64,000 nucleotides of DNA from Enterococcus silesiacus. GTDB lineage: Bacteria > Bacillota > Bacilli > Lactobacillales > Enterococcaceae. Under the pieces are notes generated by a model. It did no database searches and had not been told where the DNA came from. It worked only from the letters and a program-made list of their open reading frames with translations. The position numbers and the translations under genes are program-made. Positions 1 through 9,127 of this stretch are shown here, one piece after another; positions within the stretch are counted from its first letter, which is position 1; every line of letters starts with the position of its first letter. The stretch is taken from NCBI GenBank assembly GCA_001465115.1, contig CP013614.1, forward strand, positions 2,542,001 to 2,606,000, in the 5' to 3' direction.

Positions 1-1
1 T

Positions 2-337
2 CGTGTTCGTCAAATCAATACTCCTGTCGGCAGAAACTTTGTCGGTATCTTAGAATTTTTCAGCACAAAAATAGCACAGCCGTTTCTAGCACCAAGCGAT
101 CACATCGAAGGTCAACACTTACACGACGCTTGTGCTGCAGCTTATATCGTTGACCCGTCACTGTTCAAGATGGTGCCATTAAACGTTGCTGTCAATACGG
201 CTGAAGGGCTTAATTACGCTTCAACAATTGTTGATTACAATAAAAAAACAGGCCGTAAAGAAAATGCTTTAGTCGGATTCGATCTTGATCGAACCAAATT
301 TGTCGAGTTAATTATTGATTCTTTGTCAAAATTTTAA
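2..337 (+). CDS. Inosine/uridine-preferring nucleoside hydrolase (3' part)
   Basis: The gene runs in from the left edge; only the last 111 codons are present. The reading frame contains the segment HDACAAAYIVDPSLF, which matches the C-terminal conserved block of IUNH-type nucleoside hydrolases, where the His and Asp contribute to the ribose/calcium site. These enzymes split purine or pyrimidine ribonucleosides into base and ribose in the cytoplasm. The next gene, a membrane carrier, begins 13 bp after the stop with a GGAGAG ribosome binding site, so the two are probably one operon for uptake and salvage of a nucleoside or its products. Family assignment is firm; substrate is not decidable. 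Confidence 0.88.
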   Translation, partial: RVRQINTPVGRNFVGILEFFSTKIAQPFLAPSDHIEGQHLHDACAAAYIVDPSLFKMVPLNVAVNTAEGLNYASTIVDYNKKTGRKENALVGFDLDRTKFVELIIDSLSKF

Positions 338-350
338 AGGAGAGAGATAA

Positions 351-1745
351 ATGAAAACCAAATTTAAGTTCAAATTTCCCAATCCCTACGTTTTACTGCT
401 CAGCTTTTTATTTATTGCATGCTTAATGACGTTTTTAATTCCTGCTGGTTCATTTGATCGTGAAACAGTGGAGGGCATCGCAAACCCAGTTGTTGTTCCT
501 GGAACCTATAAACGAATCGACAGTACGCCTGTAACACTTGGACTGCTACTCGGCTCCATTTCTCAAGGAATGGGCGAATCATCTGCTATTATTTTTCTAG
601 TCTTTTTATCTGCTGGTGCATTTGTCGTCTTTAATAAAACAGGTGCTATCGAAGGCGGTATCGGTGTGATGATTCAAAAAATTCAAAAAGCACACGTCCC
701 CTCTTCTGTCGTTATTTGGCTTTTGACCTTCCTATTTTCGATTCTAGGATTTGTCAGTGGACCTGATGCGTTGATTCCATTTACGATGGTTGCGGTCTCC
801 ATTTCTCTAGGTCTTGGTTATGATTTAATTTTAGGACTCGCTTTAGTTTTAGCTGGTAGCGGAATCGGTTTTGCCATGTCGCCGATCAATGCGGCTGTTG
901 TTGGTACACCACAATCAATCATCGGATTACCGATTTTCTCAGGAATGGGCTTACGTGTGGCGATGTGGTTCGTGAATACTTGCGTGATTGCGATCATGTT
1001 CACGATTTATGGGAATAAAGTCAAGAAAAATCCCGAGAAAAGTGCGGTTAGTGATGTGGATACACAAGGCTTGTCTTTATCAAAAGAAATTTCTTCTTAC
1101 TCACTTAATCCAAGACAAATTGGCGTTTTGATTACATTTGTTTTGATGTTTGTCTTTACTGTTGTTGGCTCATTAAAATTTGGGTGGTATTTAAACGAAA
1201 TCGGTGGAATCTTCCTTGTCGGCGGCGTGATTGCCGGATTGATCTATCGTTTGCCAGTCAAAGAAATCATCAGCGGATTCGTTGAAGGTGGTGCATCAGT
1301 TGCAGGTACAGCACTTTTAATTGGGATTGCCCGAGCAATTCAAATTATTTTGACTAACGGCAATATTTTGGATACGATTATTCAATCATTATCTGGACCA
1401 TTGTCTAGTTTAAATCCGATCGTAGCGGGAATTTTCATTTCAATCGTGGTTGGCTTTGTCCACATTTTTATCACCTCTGGTAGTGGCTTATCTGTGGCAA
1501 TGATGCCGATTATTGCACCATTAGGCGTGATGGCTGGACTTTCTTTACAAGCTACCGTTTTAGCCTTCCAAGTCGGTGGCTCTGTTTTAAATATGATCAT
1601 CCCGACATTAGGCTCAACGATGGCCATGGCTGGAATGGCTCGTGTTCCTTATGGTAAATGGTTAAAAGAAGGCTGGAAAATGGCAGTTCCTGTAGTCATT
1701 GTTTGTTGGATTTTCATCATTATTGCTGTATTGACAGGTTATTAA
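351..1745 (+). CDS. YfcC/DcuC-superfamily membrane carrier
   Basis: A 464-residue, very hydrophobic protein with about a dozen membrane segments. It starts with a short basic N-terminus, has the family's early FLIPAGSFDR element, and repeated Gly/Ser-rich re-entrant-like stretches (for example SGPDALIPF and ITSGSGLSVAMMPI). This pattern fits the YfcC family of the DcuC/arginine-ornithine carrier superfamily. The start at 351 has a GGAGAG site 7 nt upstream. It follows a nucleoside hydrolase by 13 bp, so its substrate may be a nucleoside or related anion rather than a C4-dicarboxylate; that is inference from context only. A strong terminator follows. Confidence 0.85.
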   Translation: MKTKFKFKFPNPYVLLLSFLFIACLMTFLIPAGSFDRETVEGIANPVVVPGTYKRIDSTPVTLGLLLGSISQGMGESSAIIFLVFLSAGAFVVFNKTGAIEGGIGVMIQKIQKAHVPSSVVIWLLTFLFSILGFVSGPDALIPFTMVAVSISLGLGYDLILGLALVLAGSGIGFAMSPINAAVVGTPQSIIGLPIFSGMGLRVAMWFVNTCVIAIMFTIYGNKVKKNPEKSAVSDVDTQGLSLSKEISSYSLNPRQIGVLITFVLMFVFTVVGSLKFGWYLNEIGGIFLVGGVIAGLIYRLPVKEIISGFVEGGASVAGTALLIGIARAIQIILTNGNILDTIIQSLSGPLSSLNPIVAGIFISIVVGFVHIFITSGSGLSVAMMPIIAPLGVMAGLSLQATVLAFQVGGSVLNMIIPTLGSTMAMAGMARVPYGKWLKEGWKMAVPVVIVCWIFIIIAVLTGY

Positions 1746-1755
1746 ACATAATTAA

Positions 1756-1792
1756 ACAGCCGAGAAAAACAAATCAAGTTTTTCTCGGCTGT
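1756..1792. terminator. Bidirectional intrinsic terminator
   Basis: A 15-bp perfect stem, ACAGCCGAGAAAAAC pairing with its complement, lies between the convergent carrier gene and the RsmC-like gene. A-rich and T-rich flanks on both sides suit termination from either direction. Confidence 0.85.
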
Positions 1793-1808
1793 AATTTAGA
1801 TTCATTTT

Positions 1809-2411
1809 CTATTCTTTGATACTTCTCAAAATATAATAACCTTTATCTTTTGTAACAATTTCTACATTTCCAAAGACTGCTTCCATTTTTTTCTCAGCAC
1901 TCGGTGCGCCTTGTTTCTTCTGAATCACGATGGTCAACGTTCCACCAACTAAAAGTCTGGGATGTGCTTCACTTAAAATTTCATGAACTACTCTTTTCCC
2001 CGCTCGGATCGGTGGATTACTGATGATTGCAGCATATTGTTGTTCATGAGTCTCCGCGTAGATATTTGAGGTGTGGATATCGACATTTTCCACATGGTTT
2101 TTCTTCGCATTCTCTTGCGCTAAAGCCACCGCACGCTGATTAACATCGATCATTTCCACCGTTCTACCACTAAGTGTTGCAAGCGTTAAGCCAATTGGAC
2201 CATAGCCACAGCCGACATCAAGAAGCTTTCCTTCTGGCAACTCTTCCCACTCAAAAGCATCGATCAACACGCGGGAACCAAAGTCCACTGTATTACGAGA
2301 AAACACACCACTATCTGTTAAAAACTGGAATTTCTTTCCTCTTAATTCAAACGACCACTGCTCTAAATCATGAGCTAGATCCGGATTCTCTGTATAATAA
2401 TGATTATTCAT
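1809..2411 (-). CDS. RsmC-like class I SAM methyltransferase
   Basis: A 200-residue methyltransferase of the small-methyltransferase (MTS) domain family. The SAM-binding motif DVGCGYG is at residues 65-71 and the catalytic SNPP tetrapeptide at 131-134, typical of exocyclic-amine methylation of guanine or glutamine. The family includes RsmC (16S rRNA G1207), but Firmicute single-domain members like this (YbxB type) are about half the length of E. coli RsmC. It starts at the ATG at 2411 with an AGGAAG site. It lies 10 bp after the SGNH hydrolase on the same strand and is probably cotranscribed with it. Confidence 0.88.
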   Translation of the reverse strand: MNNHYYTENPDLAHDLEQWSFELRGKKFQFLTDSGVFSRNTVDFGSRVLIDAFEWEELPEGKLLDVGCGYGPIGLTLATLSGRTVEMIDVNQRAVALAQENAKKNHVENVDIHTSNIYAETHEQQYAAIISNPPIRAGKRVVHEILSEAHPRLLVGGTLTIVIQKKQGAPSAEKKMEAVFGNVEIVTKDKGYYILRSIKE

Positions 2412-2421
2412 TTTCTTCTTC

Positions 2422-3012
2422 CTAACTATTTTCTTTTGTCACCAGTCTACCTTTTATTTCGCGAACAATCAAGGCAGCGAGTAAGTCATAACCTGTTTTA
2501 GAAAAATGGAGTCCGTCTGCTTGTAAAAATTCATCTGTGCCAGGGTAAACCACCATTGCTTTGTATAAATCGATGACAGGAATCTCATATTTAGCACCAA
2601 TCACTTTTACTCGTTCGACATATTCACGAATCCGATCATCAGCACGTGTTGGTTTTCTAGCGCAATCTACGTATGGCGGTGTGAGTAACACGACTTTTTC
2701 TTTGCCGATTTTAGTGATCATTGTTTCGATATTTTCTGCGTATTTTTCTAAAGGAACTAGGTTGTCACTATTCGTATCATTGGCACCAAAAAAGATCGTT
2801 ACGATATCAGCTTTTTCTACTAAGACTTCTTTTTCTAAACGTTTCATTGCGTCTTGCGTGGTATCTCCTGGCATCCCAGCATTTACGATCATCACTTCTT
2901 CATAATGTTGAGCCGCCAGATCTTCTGTGATCAGATTTTGTAAAATCGGCGTGATAGCTTCTTCGCCATATCCAGCTGTGATACTATCTCCAAATAAAAC
3001 AATTTTTTTCAT
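2422..3012 (-). CDS. SGNH/GDSL-family esterase
   Basis: A 196-residue hydrolase with all SGNH blocks: FGDSITAGY with nucleophile Ser10, the oxyanion Gly at the NAGMPGD block, GANDTN with Asn78, and DGLHFSKTGY with Asp166 and His169. There is no signal peptide, so it should be cytoplasmic. The family covers lipases, acyl esterases and thioesterases; substrate cannot be read from sequence. The start is the ATG at 3012 with AAAGGA upstream. It is first in a probable two-gene operon with the methyltransferase. Confidence 0.9.
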   Translation of the reverse strand: MKKIVLFGDSITAGYGEEAITPILQNLITEDLAAQHYEEVMIVNAGMPGDTTQDAMKRLEKEVLVEKADIVTIFFGANDTNSDNLVPLEKYAENIETMITKIGKEKVVLLTPPYVDCARKPTRADDRIREYVERVKVIGAKYEIPVIDLYKAMVVYPGTDEFLQADGLHFSKTGYDLLAALIVREIKGRLVTKENS

Positions 3013-3250
3013 TAGGTATTTTCCTTTCTCAACTTGTTTTCTTTATTTATCATACCATTGAAAAGGCTGTTTTGCCGAGGCAAAGAATTATTTTAGCAGT
3101 AAAAATAAAACCGCCCCTCCTCCTATCCAATCATAGGATTTAAATTTAACTAATATCCTTAAAAATTGACTAATTGTCATAATCATATTGAAACAGTAAT
3201 TCTTCCATTATACAATAAAGTTAAACAAAATAAGATAGGAAAACAAATGT

Positions 3251-4336
3251 ATGAATAAAAGAAGAATACTCGGCCTAGCCTCGTTATTATTTTTAATTAC
3301 GCTTGGCGGATGCCAAAAGACAACTGCACTAAAAACAGAAGAGTACGATCTAGCTATTATTGATTCAAAAAACATCACAACCTTTCTTGAAAAAGACGAT
3401 AAACTAGAAAAAGTGGAACAACTTAAACGAACAGATGGAAATCTAAATTTTTGGCGCAATAATTTTTGGACAATGGATAATCATTACTACACAAAAACCT
3501 CTGAAAATCCCAAACTTGAAGTTTCCTTAGCAAAAATTGGTCGTGACTTAGCCATTGATCTTGTCAAAGCAGAAGGAAATGATGCCTATACTTCAAATGT
3601 AGACGGGGAATTTTTTTATACTACCGCCTGTTTTAGTGATCGAACAGAATTTTATAAATATGATAAGAACTTGAAACTACAGTTGAAAAAGGAACTCCGC
3701 AAAAAAGAAAGTATCCTAACCAATCAATTGATCCCTCTAGGAGAGTATCTCTACGTTTTATGTGGCTACACTAACCCTGATGACGGATCAAGCAAAAATA
3801 TGTTAGTGAAAATGACAAAGGAATTTGAAGTGATCGAAGAAACAAATTTAGGTGATGAAACAAGTGCATACATGAGAATGGTTCATTTTCAAAATAAACT
3901 TTATATTACAGAAGCCAATACTGGCATGAGTGCAACTGGTGAACCAGGAGAAGCAAATCGTGTACTTGTATATGACCTAGCAACAAAAAATAAAGCGTAT
4001 CTCACTTTGACTTATCCTTATCCGATGGAAATATATGTAGACGAGCCAAACGAAAACCTAATCATTCGTCACTATGAGCTCTATGTAAAAAGCTATACAT
4101 GGTCCGTTTACAACTTGAAAGACCAATCAGAATCGTTCATTCATTTCCCTGAATACGAAAAGTTGGAACAAGAAAAACATATAAATCCTCCATTTTTCAC
4201 TCAGGATAGTGGTTATTACTATTTTATGTTCGATGATCAACTCACCAAATATGATCCTAAAACAAATACACCGATCAAACTAGACTTGTCAGCCTATGAC
4301 TTTGAAGATACAAGTGCTTTGATTATGAATAAATAA
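3251..4336 (+). CDS. Hypothetical lipoprotein
   Basis: A 361-residue protein with a basic N-terminus (NKRR), a hydrophobic signal stretch and a lipobox LGGC ending at Cys21, so it should be lipid-anchored on the outer face of the membrane. The rest has many aromatic residues in repeating strand-like stretches (for example YTTACFSDRTEFYKYD and LYVLCGYTNPDDG), which suggests an all-beta, perhaps propeller-like fold; that fold is a guess. It stands alone between divergent and unrelated neighbours and is followed by its own terminator. No function is recognised. Confidence 0.75.
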   Translation: MNKRRILGLASLLFLITLGGCQKTTALKTEEYDLAIIDSKNITTFLEKDDKLEKVEQLKRTDGNLNFWRNNFWTMDNHYYTKTSENPKLEVSLAKIGRDLAIDLVKAEGNDAYTSNVDGEFFYTTACFSDRTEFYKYDKNLKLQLKKELRKKESILTNQLIPLGEYLYVLCGYTNPDDGSSKNMLVKMTKEFEVIEETNLGDETSAYMRMVHFQNKLYITEANTGMSATGEPGEANRVLVYDLATKNKAYLTLTYPYPMEIYVDEPNENLIIRHYELYVKSYTWSVYNLKDQSESFIHFPEYEKLEQEKHINPPFFTQDSGYYYFMFDDQLTKYDPKTNTPIKLDLSAYDFEDTSALIMNK

Positions 4337-4343
4337 GAATACA

Positions 4344-4387
4344 CAATAAAACTCTACTTTAACCACTCAGTAGGGTTTTGTTGTTTT
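4344..4387 (+). terminator. Intrinsic terminator after lipoprotein gene
   Basis: A stem of CAATAAAACTCTAC with GTAGGGTTTTGTTG (with two G-T type pairs) around a 13-nt loop, ending in a T-rich stretch. It lies just downstream of the lipoprotein stop. Confidence 0.75.
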
Positions 4388-4442
4388 ATGAAAGATGCTA
4401 TAATAAGCACAGAAATAAATGTTGGCTTTGGTGGAGGAACCG

Positions 4443-5366
4443 ATGGACGATAAAATGAATTATTACCCCATTTCACGGAAGGAATGGCAGGGCTTCTATC
4501 ATAACGGCAAAGCGCCGCTGACAGAAGAAGAATTAGAAGATATCAAAGGCTTCAATGATCAAATTTCATTGCAGGATGTGCAGGACATTTACGTGCCACT
4601 GACCCATCTGATTCATTTATATATGAAAGAATTTGAGTCTTTAACTGTTAGCAAAGGGCTATTTTTGCATGAATATGTACCTGTTCCGCCTTTCATCATC
4701 GGGATTGCTGGTAGTGTAGCTGTTGGAAAAAGTACCACCGCTCGTTTACTGCAGCTGATTTTATCCAGAACCTTTAAACGCCGCAATGTCCAACTGATTA
4801 CGACGGACGGCTTTTTGTATCCAAATAAAGTATTGGAAAAAAAGGGCATTATGGATCGGAAAGGATTTCCAGAGAGCTATGACATGGAAAAGTTGATCGA
4901 CTTTTTAAACCAAGTCAAAAATAGCCAAGAAGAAATCAAAGCACCACTTTATTCTCATAGTGTATATGATATTATCGAAGGCGAATATGAAGTGATCCAA
5001 CAACCAGATATTCTGATCGTTGAAGGAATCAACACACTCCAATTGCCTGCCAATCAGCAAATTTACGTCAGCGACTTCTTTGACTTTTCGGTCTTTGTAG
5101 ATGCAGAACCGAAGCTGATCGAAAAATGGTACCTTGAACGATTTGGCGCCTTACTCGATACGGCCTTTCTTGATCCAGATAATTACTATTATCAATATGC
5201 GATCGGCAATCGTGAAGATGCCTTTGCGATGGCTAAAGAAGTTTGGAAAACAGTGAATTTGAAAAACTTAGAGGAATATATCTTGCCAACTCGAGGCAGA
5301 GCGGATATTATACTTCATAAGACTGAAAATCATATAATTGATGAGATATTTATGCGGAAATACTAA
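4443..5366 (+). CDS. coaA: Pantothenate kinase, type I
   Basis: Phosphorylates pantothenate with ATP, the first step of coenzyme A synthesis. The 307-residue product has Walker A GSVAVGKST at residues 90-98 and the family regions TTDGFLYPN and SYDMEKLIDF. I chose the ATG at 4443 over an upstream in-frame ATG at 4419 because TGGAGG lies directly before it and the length then fits type I enzymes. It is usually feedback-inhibited by CoA. guaA follows 235 bp later behind its own structured leader. Confidence 0.95.
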   Translation: MDDKMNYYPISRKEWQGFYHNGKAPLTEEELEDIKGFNDQISLQDVQDIYVPLTHLIHLYMKEFESLTVSKGLFLHEYVPVPPFIIGIAGSVAVGKSTTARLLQLILSRTFKRRNVQLITTDGFLYPNKVLEKKGIMDRKGFPESYDMEKLIDFLNQVKNSQEEIKAPLYSHSVYDIIEGEYEVIQQPDILIVEGINTLQLPANQQIYVSDFFDFSVFVDAEPKLIEKWYLERFGALLDTAFLDPDNYYYQYAIGNREDAFAMAKEVWKTVNLKNLEEYILPTRGRADIILHKTENHIIDEIFMRKY

Positions 5367-5402
5367 AGAAACATGTAACACTTAACTTGATTCTAAAGGG
5401 GT

Positions 5403-5427
5403 CAGAATTTTCCTAACGGAAAATTCT
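5403..5427. repeat. Perfect hairpin after coaA
   Basis: AGAATTTTCC and its exact complement surround a TAAC loop. No T-run follows on either strand, so it may mark the 3' end of the coaA transcript or be part of the guaA leader, rather than act as a classic terminator. Confidence 0.55.
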
Positions 5428-5437
5428 CCATAAACGG

Positions 5438-5560
5438 TGTAAAAAAAGCAGGTTCTTTGCTTTGAAACACAAAGAGCTTAGCGATTTGATGTTGAAAAGT
5501 ACAAGACGCAACCTTTGCGTGTTGTTCCTTTTCTGCTCGAACCTAAACGCTTTTTTTACA
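5438..5560 (+). ncRNA. Structured multi-stem guaA leader RNA (candidate)
   Basis: The segment is closed by a long stem: TGTAAAAAAAGC-AGGTTC at 5438-5455 pairs with GAACCT-aaac-GCTTTTTTTACA at 5539-5560. Inside are at least two more hairpins: one around 5454-5473 (TTCTTTG with CAAAGAG) and one around 5493-5532, in which GAAAAG and CAAGACGCAA pair with TTGCGTGTTG and CTTTTC. The outer right arm contains seven T residues, so the folded form could also terminate. It does not show the conserved core of the guanine riboswitch. Whether it senses a ligand, binds a protein or simply terminates coaA transcription is open. Confidence 0.5.
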
Positions 5561-5601
5561 ACCTCTTTTTAGATAAATCTAAATGGATAGGGGTAATAAA
5601 T

Positions 5602-7158
5602 GTGACCAATGTTGCCGATTTGACAACTGTCGAAAAAATTATTGTTTTAGACTTTGGTAGTCAATATAACCAATTGATTACTCGACGTATTCGTGAATTT
5701 GGCGTGTTCTCAGAGTTATTGAGCCACCGAATCACAGCGGATGAAATCCGTGCCATGGCACCAAAGGGAATTATTTTCTCTGGTGGCCCAAATAGTGTTT
5801 ATGATGAAAATGCGTTTAGTATCGATCCTGAAATTTATGAATTAGGCATTCCAATTCTAGGGATTTGTTACGGTATGCAACTAATGATGCATAATTTAGG
5901 TGGAAAAGTTGAACCTGCTGGCAACCGTGAATATGGTAAGTCAGAGCTATCACTTTTGATTCCTGATTCACCTATTTTTAAAGGAACACCTGAAAAACAA
6001 ATCGCTTGGATGAGTCATGGTGACCTTGTCGCTGCCATCCCTGATAGCTTTGAAACGGTGGCAACTAGTGCAGATTGTCCGTTTGCAGCAGTTCAAAATA
6101 CAGACCGCAACCTTTACGGTGTGCAATTCCATCCAGAAGTACGTCATTCTGAATATGGTAACGACTTATTACGTCACTTTACGTTTGATATTTGTCATTG
6201 CGAAGGCGACTGGACAATGGGCAACTTCATCGAAATGGAAATCAACAAAATCCGCGAACAAGTCGGCGATAAAAAAGTCCTTCTTGGCCTTTCAGGCGGC
6301 GTGGATTCAAGCGTTGTTGGTGTGCTTTTACAAAAAGCCATCGGCGATCAATTGACTTGTATCTTTGTAGATCATGGTTTATTGCGCAAAGGTGAAGCAG
6401 AACAAGTTATGGATAGTTTAGGCGGAAAATTTGGCTTAAACATTATTAAAGTAGATGCGAAAGAACGTTTCTTAGATAAATTAGCTGGCGTTTCTGATCC
6501 AGAGAAAAAACGTAAAATCATTGGGAATGAATTCGTTTATCTTTTCGATGATGAAGCGACAAAACTTGATGGCATCGACTTCCTAGCACAAGGTACCCTT
6601 TATACAGATATCGTAGAAAGTGGAACTGAAACAGCGCAAACGATCAAATCTCACCATAACGTGGGCGGATTGCCGGAAGATATGCAATTTGAATTGATTG
6701 AACCGTTGAATACTTTATTTAAAGATGAAGTTCGTGCTTTAGGAATCGAATTAGGCATGCCCGAAGCACTAGTTTGGCGCCAACCATTCCCTGGTCCTGG
6801 TTTAGGGATTCGTGTGCTTGGTGAAATTACTGAAGAAAAATTAGAAATCGTGCGTGATTCTGATGCGATTTTACGTGAAGAGATTGCCAATGCTGGTTTA
6901 GATCGTGATATTTGGCAGTACTTTACTGTGTTACCTGGCATCCGTAGTGTGGGTGTTATGGGTGATGGTCGTACGTATGATTATACTGTGGGCATTCGTG
7001 CAGTGACTTCGATTGATGGAATGACGGCTGATTTTGCGAGAATTCCTTGGGATGTGTTGCAGAAGATTTCTGTGAGGATAGTGAATGAAGTGGATCATGT
7101 GAATCGGATTGTTTATGATATTACGAGTAAGCCACCTGCTACTGTTGAGTGGGAATAG
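5602..7158 (+). CDS. guaA: GMP synthase (glutamine-hydrolysing)
   Basis: Converts XMP to GMP with ATP and glutamine. The N-terminal class I amidotransferase has nucleophile Cys89 in GICYGMQ and His177/Glu179 in FHPEV; the ATP-pyrophosphatase domain begins with the P-loop SGGVDSS at 231-237, followed by the C-terminal dimerisation domain ending VEWE. I start at the GTG at 5602 (AGGGG upstream, first codons [12 protein letters not shown]), not at the upstream in-frame start at 5515, which would lie inside the leader RNA. Its last codons form the 11-bp att-type sequence used by Tn5801-like elements. A perfect terminator follows. Confidence 0.97.
   Translation: MTNVADLTTVEKIIVLDFGSQYNQLITRRIREFGVFSELLSHRITADEIRAMAPKGIIFSGGPNSVYDENAFSIDPEIYELGIPILGICYGMQLMMHNLGGKVEPAGNREYGKSELSLLIPDSPIFKGTPEKQIAWMSHGDLVAAIPDSFETVATSADCPFAAVQNTDRNLYGVQFHPEVRHSEYGNDLLRHFTFDICHCEGDWTMGNFIEMEINKIREQVGDKKVLLGLSGGVDSSVVGVLLQKAIGDQLTCIFVDHGLLRKGEAEQVMDSLGGKFGLNIIKVDAKERFLDKLAGVSDPEKKRKIIGNEFVYLFDDEATKLDGIDFLAQGTLYTDIVESGTETAQTIKSHHNVGGLPEDMQFELIEPLNTLFKDEVRALGIELGMPEALVWRQPFPGPGLGIRVLGEITEEKLEIVRDSDAILREEIANAGLDRDIWQYFTVLPGIRSVGVMGDGRTYDYTVGIRAVTSIDGMTADFARIPWDVLQKISVRIVNEVDHVNRIVYDITSKPPATVEWE
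7147..7157 (+). other. Tn5801-type attachment site at guaA 3' end
   Basis: The bases GAGTGGGAATA immediately before the guaA stop are identical to the 11-bp target reported for Tn5801-like elements. An integrase gene lies 57 bp downstream, so this should be the integrase-side junction. I did not find a second perfect copy by eye, so the far boundary is unresolved. Confidence 0.7.
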
Positions 7159-7170
7159 TTACCGGCGAGT

Positions 7171-7207
7171 CTCAACCCCTTGTATACCAAGGGGTTGAGG
7201 CTTTTTT
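7171..7207 (+). terminator. guaA intrinsic terminator
   Basis: A perfect 12-bp GC-rich stem, CTCAACCCCTTG with its complement around TATAC, is followed by six T residues. It separates guaA from the convergent integrase gene. Confidence 0.92.
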
Positions 7208-7214
7208 GTTGCTG

Positions 7215-8429
7215 TCATTGCAACTCCATTGCAACTTTTTCTCTATACTTAACTGTAAATCCATTTGATGGGGACATGTCATTATTCGTTTGACTTGGTT
7301 GGTAATTAACTATACCACTTAACCTAGTGGCTACTCCAAAGTTACTATTGGGATACAAATGACCGTAAGTTCCAAGAGTCGTTTCAATATCTTCATGTCC
7401 TAAGCGATCCTTAATAAGGATCGCATTCTCTCCCATACTAATTAAAAGAGAGGCATGAGAATGTCGTAAAGCATGAAGTTTGATTCTATGAACACCTGCA
7501 AGCTTTGAAAAACGTTCGATTGCACGAGCAAGAGTATGTTTTTGAGTCGGAATTCCATTATAGGATAGTACAAAGTCTGTAGTTATGACTTCCTTTTGTA
7601 CTTGCTTCCATTTCTTTAGAAACTCTAGTGTGACATCATCTAAAACAATCTGACGAATACTTGCCCTAGTTTTTGGTTCTACTGGGTAGTATTCACGCTG
7701 ATTCTTGTAAAACAACGTTTTAGTAATGTTTAAAGTTCCTGTCTCAAAATCAATATCCTTCCAATACAATGCAGTTGCTTCACCAGAACGCATTCCTGTC
7801 ATAAACAAAAGCCAAAGAGAAACAAAAAGAAAATGCTGATAATAGTCTTCTGTATATATGAATGAGATCACTCTCTCAAACTCTTCTTTTGTCCAAAATT
7901 CAACTTTAGTTTTTTGTTTTTTAACATTACCAACAATTTTAGAAGGATTTTTTTCTGTCAAATTCAACACCACTGCTCTATCCATAGCCACTGAGAATAT
8001 TCCTTGTACATTCCTTATATAGGAACGACTTAAATTTTTAGATAGCTCAATTTGCCAAGCTTGAACATGTAAAGGCTCAATATCTGATACAGCAAGATGA
8101 TAGAAATATTGAAAATGTTTTCTAATAGTTTGGGCTCTGTTTTCATAGGTTCTAAGTTTGACCCTTGTTTTGTAGTATGGTAAGAAGATATCTTCGATAA
8201 AATCGGAAAACATTATCTTCAATTCTTTTTCTTCATCAATAGAAGATTCAAGAAACGAGCTTTTTTCAACTCTTAATGCAGAAAGAGCTTCCTTCGCTTC
8301 TTTTTGAGTTTTAAAGCCACTACGATATTTTTGTATTCTTTTTCCAGTCAAAGAGTTCTTACCCAAGAAAACTCTAAAATAATAGGTACCATCTTTGGCT
8401 TTTTTTATTTCATTTTTATTTTTTGTCAT
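7215..8429 (-). CDS. int: Tyrosine integrase
   Basis: A 404-residue site-specific recombinase. It has an N-terminal AP2-like arm-binding region (about 10-55), a core-binding SAM-like domain (about 70-170) and the catalytic domain with Arg214 (TGMRSGE), His319/Arg322 (LHALRHSH), His345 (LGHEDIETT) and Tyr355 (TYGHLYP), all intact. It starts at the ATG at 8429 with AAGGAG upstream. Its 3' end abuts the guaA terminator and the GAGTGGGAATA site, the usual geometry for an integrase next to its attachment site. The C-terminus (KVAMELQ) is encoded by a repeated TTGCAACT, perhaps part of the junction. Confidence 0.95.
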   Translation of the reverse strand: MTKNKNEIKKAKDGTYYFRVFLGKNSLTGKRIQKYRSGFKTQKEAKEALSALRVEKSSFLESSIDEEKELKIMFSDFIEDIFLPYYKTRVKLRTYENRAQTIRKHFQYFYHLAVSDIEPLHVQAWQIELSKNLSRSYIRNVQGIFSVAMDRAVVLNLTEKNPSKIVGNVKKQKTKVEFWTKEEFERVISFIYTEDYYQHFLFVSLWLLFMTGMRSGEATALYWKDIDFETGTLNITKTLFYKNQREYYPVEPKTRASIRQIVLDDVTLEFLKKWKQVQKEVITTDFVLSYNGIPTQKHTLARAIERFSKLAGVHRIKLHALRHSHASLLISMGENAILIKDRLGHEDIETTLGTYGHLYPNSNFGVATRLSGIVNYQPSQTNNDMSPSNGFTVKYREKVAMELQ

Positions 8430-8434
8430 AATAT

Positions 8435-8665
8435 CTACTCCTTGCGATTTACGCTAGAGTGCATATTAGACATGGTATTTTGATTGTTAAGCTTTATACC
8501 CAAAACTTTCTCAACAGCCTCACAGGGAACTCTATCTAACTTTCTTGATAGATAATAAGTATGTCCTTTAGCAATCATTAAGTTTTTTGCTTCCTTAATG
8601 ATTTTGGCTGAGTGAGTTGGTCCATACCCTAACTCAATAAGGTCTTTTTTTGTTAGTGTAAGCAT
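8435..8665 (-). CDS. DUF3173 / excisionase-like small protein
   Basis: A 76-residue protein with the helix-turn-helix-like segment LTKKDLIELGYGPTHSAKIIKEAK. Proteins of this type (DUF3173) are regularly found just upstream of integrases in Gram-positive integrative elements and are thought to act as recombination directionality factors or DNA-binding accessories. The stop lies 5 bp before the integrase ATG, within its ribosome binding region, so the two are translationally close and cotranscribed. Confidence 0.8.
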   Translation of the reverse strand: MLTLTKKDLIELGYGPTHSAKIIKEAKNLMIAKGHTYYLSRKLDRVPCEAVEKVLGIKLNNQNTMSNMHSSVNRKE

Positions 8666-9127
8666 AAGCCTCCTCTCTATAGATTAACTACTCAATCATG
8701 ACTTAGTTACCTATAATTATACCATAAAAACGTTGGTTTTATTGGCTTTTCGGGGATTTTTTTGTGCAAAAGTTCTCTTTAATACTAAGCTGATTGCAGT
8801 TCACAATCACATAAGCATTTCAGCTTCTCCCTCCATGTATGAGCGAGCCTTAACGGGAAGTATCATTATCATTCACACAAGTCATGGCACTTAAACCTAA
8901 CTTTGATTTAATGTGAAATTGAATGGTTATCGCTTATATTATGGCGCACTCAATCTCACAGGCTTCTTGTGTAAAAAACGTACTTAGTATTTGATATTCA
9001 ATTTTCAAAGATCATTTTACTTCTCACTATATAAATAAGCTTTTTAACAAAAATATGAAACCATTCGTTCAAAATTACTAGAACAAAAAAAGTAGCAATA
9101 GAATTTTATCTCTATCACTACACGTTT
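8666..9127. other. Non-coding stretch upstream of integrase module
   Basis: No convincing gene. Read on the minus strand it contains GATCTTTGAAAATTGAAT near 9010, a sequence closely similar to one on the plus strand at 26140, and several short frames of about ten codons preceded by purine-rich stretches. It likely holds the promoter and leader of the DUF3173-int pair, and perhaps element DNA-processing sites; nothing more can be supported. Confidence 0.45.

Noticed and set aside
818..1627. Two minus-strand open frames inside the YfcC carrier gene
   Set aside because: They are shadows of a clear, longer membrane protein gene and lack ribosome sites.
5515..5601. Upstream extension of guaA to a start at 5515
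   Set aside because: This would put the start inside the structured leader; the GTG at 5602 gives the usual N-terminus and has AGGGG upstream.
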